Shown: piece after piece, positions 5,980 through 7,135 of the stretch | How the letters are laid out: each line of letters begins with the position of its first letter | How positions within the stretch are numbered: the stretch's first letter is position 1 | Assembly (NCBI GenBank): GCA_900318855.1 | Contig: ONMG01000005.1 | Span: 1-7,135 of the forward strand | Direction: 5' to 3' | Length of the DNA: 7,135 nt | DNA from: an uncultured Prevotella sp. | GTDB taxonomy: Bacteria; Bacteroidota; Bacteroidia; Bacteroidales; Bacteroidaceae | Program-made: the position numbers and the translations under genes | The notes under the pieces: model-generated | The model's database searches: none | What the model saw: only the letters and a program-made list of their open reading frames with translations | What the model was told of the DNA's origin: nothing

Positions 5980-7135
5980 TCAGCCTACCTGACTGCCGGG
6001 CTTGACGCCCTTGAGCAGGGATGTGAGCGACAGGCTTCCATCGAAGTCCTCGGCTGAGAGAATCATGCCCTGACTCTCGATGCCCATGAGCTTGCGCGGG
6101 GCGAGGTTGGCGATGAAGAGCACATCCTTGCCGATGAGCTCTTCCGGCTGATAATATTTGGCGATGCCCGAGCAGATGATGCGCTCTTTACCGGAACCGT
6201 CGTCCAGCGTGAACTTCAGGAGCTTCGACGACTTCTTCACCTTCTCACAGGCCAGCACATGACCCACGCGGATGTCGAGCTTCTCCCATTCCGAGAAGTC
6301 GATGTTGGGCTTCACCCCCTTGGCCTTAAAGTTAGCAGCTTCGTTGGCTCGCTTGGTGTCAGCAAGCTTCTGCAGCTGCCGTTCGATGACACTGTCGTCG
6401 ATTTTCTCGAAAAGCAGCTCCGGCTCTGCCAGCTGGTGACCGGCTTGCAGCAGATCGGTGCGTCCAAGCTGCGACCAGCTGTAGTCGTTGAGATTGATCA
6501 TCTTGCGCAGCTTCGCCGAAGAGAACGGCAAGAAGGGCTCGAAGGCGATACTCAGGTTGGCCACCAGCTGCAAGCTGATGTAGAGAATGGTCTCCACGCG
6601 CTTGGGGTCGGTCTTCCACACCTTCCAGGGCTCGCACTCCGTGATGTAGCGGTTGCCGATGCGAGCGAGGTTCATGGCCTCGAATTGGGCGTCGCGGAAC
6701 TTGAATACGTCGAGCAGGGCCTCCACTTTCTGCTTCACATCCTTGAACTCGTCGATAGCTTTGCGGTCGACATCCTGCAACTCACCACAGGCGGGCACCA
6801 CCCCGTTCCAATATTTCTTGGTGAGCTGCAAGGCGCGGTTGACAAAGTTGCCATAGACAGCCACGAGCTCATTGTTATTGCGCTCCTGGAAGTCCTTCCA
6901 CGTGAAGTTGTTGTCCTTGGTCTCGGGAGCATTGGCGGTGAGCACATAGCGTAGCACGTCCTGCTTCCCGGGCATATTCTGAAGATATTCATGGAGCCAC
7001 ACGGCCCAGTTGCGACTGGTCGAGATTTTGTCGTTCTCAAGATTGAGGAACTCGTTGGCCGGCACATTGTCGGGCAGGATATAGCCGCCATGAGCCTTGA
7101 GCATAACGGGGAAGATGAGACAGTGGAACACGATA
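5980..7135 (-). CDS. metG: Methionyl-tRNA synthetase, C-terminal part (5' end outside window)
   Basis: The C-terminal 384 or so residues of cytoplasmic methionyl-tRNA synthetase, which charges tRNA-Met with methionine. The frame runs off the window end: the first full codon is ATC at 7132-7134, and the GTG at 7129-7131 is an internal valine, not a start. Counting that valine as residue 1, the end of the catalytic domain shows the class I signature KISTS at 35-39, the Bacteroidetes form of KMSKS. The helical anticodon-binding domain follows, with N95 and R99 in NFVNR and W169 in CEPW, matching the anticodon-recognising Asn, Arg and Trp of the E. coli enzyme. After a linker, residues about 277-383 form an EMAP-II/Arc1p-type tRNA-binding OB fold (KLDIRVG near its start), the dimerising extension found in many MetRS. 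The stop codon is TGA at 5980-5982. The N-terminal HIGH motif and zinc-binding region are off the window. No defect is visible. Confidence 0.96.
   Translation of the reverse strand, partial: IVFHCLIFPVMLKAHGGYILPDNVPANEFLNLENDKISTSRNWAVWLHEYLQNMPGKQDVLRYVLTANAPETKDNNFTWKDFQERNNNELVAVYGNFVNRALQLTKKYWNGVVPACGELQDVDRKAIDEFKDVKQKVEALLDVFKFRDAQFEAMNLARIGNRYITECEPWKVWKTDPKRVETILYISLQLVANLSIAFEPFLPFSSAKLRKMINLNDYSWSQLGRTDLLQAGHQLAEPELLFEKIDDSVIERQLQKLADTKRANEAANFKAKGVKPNIDFSEWEKLDIRVGHVLACEKVKKSSKLLKFTLDDGSGKERIICSGIAKYYQPEELIGKDVLFIANLAPRKLMGIESQGMILSAEDFDGSLSLTSLLKGVKPGSQVG

Noticed and set aside
6259..6954. A 231-codon plus-strand open frame opposite metG
   Set aside because: It is antisense to a clear methionyl-tRNA synthetase with conserved anticodon-binding and linker sequence, and has no recognisable domain.
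7129..7131. Start of the metG frame at 7131
   Set aside because: This GTG is an internal valine: the upstream codon continues the frame to the window edge and the catalytic domain needs several hundred more residues before it.

Overview
The window looks like ordinary chromosome from a member of the Bacteroidales, most likely Prevotella/Segatella-like or Bacteroides-like. The basis is the methionyl-tRNA synthetase variant (KISTS signature, fused C-terminal tRNA-binding domain), the long DsbD with N-terminal and thioredoxin domains, the secreted GH3 glucosidase, the A/T-rich sequence just before start codons instead of clear Shine-Dalgarno sites, and a DUF4143-type ATPase. The assignment rests on protein recognition, not on a marker gene, and the genus is not certain.

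Layout. Positions 58-1245 (+) encode an AAA_14/DUF4143 ATPase of unknown role. Positions 1246-1579 are a convergent intergenic region with three stem-loops; the one next to the glucosidase gene is a good intrinsic terminator for the minus strand. The rest is a co-directional minus-strand block that reads, in order of transcription, metG (5' end cut by the window edge, 7135-5980), a 94-base gap with a long inverted repeat, dsbD (5885-3837), a 46-base gap, and a GH3 beta-glucosidase (3790-1580). The block ends at the terminator at 1529-1556.

How the genes fit together. metG is an essential translation gene. DsbD carries reducing power from the cytoplasm across the inner membrane to periplasmic thiols. 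The GH3 enzyme has a signal peptide and should trim beta-glucosides outside the cytoplasm. They share no pathway; adjacency and the single clear terminator suggest possible co-transcription only. The ATPase stands apart: it is on the other strand and is clearly more A/T-rich (two sampled lines about 42-43% G+C) than the minus-strand genes (sampled lines about 55-63%), which fits an accessory or acquired gene.

I found no CRISPR array, tRNA, rRNA, insertion sequence or defence island, and nothing I can support as a new biological system. The points most worth a second look are the structured convergent intergenic region, the stem-loop before dsbD, and an altered conserved loop in the GH3 catalytic domain.
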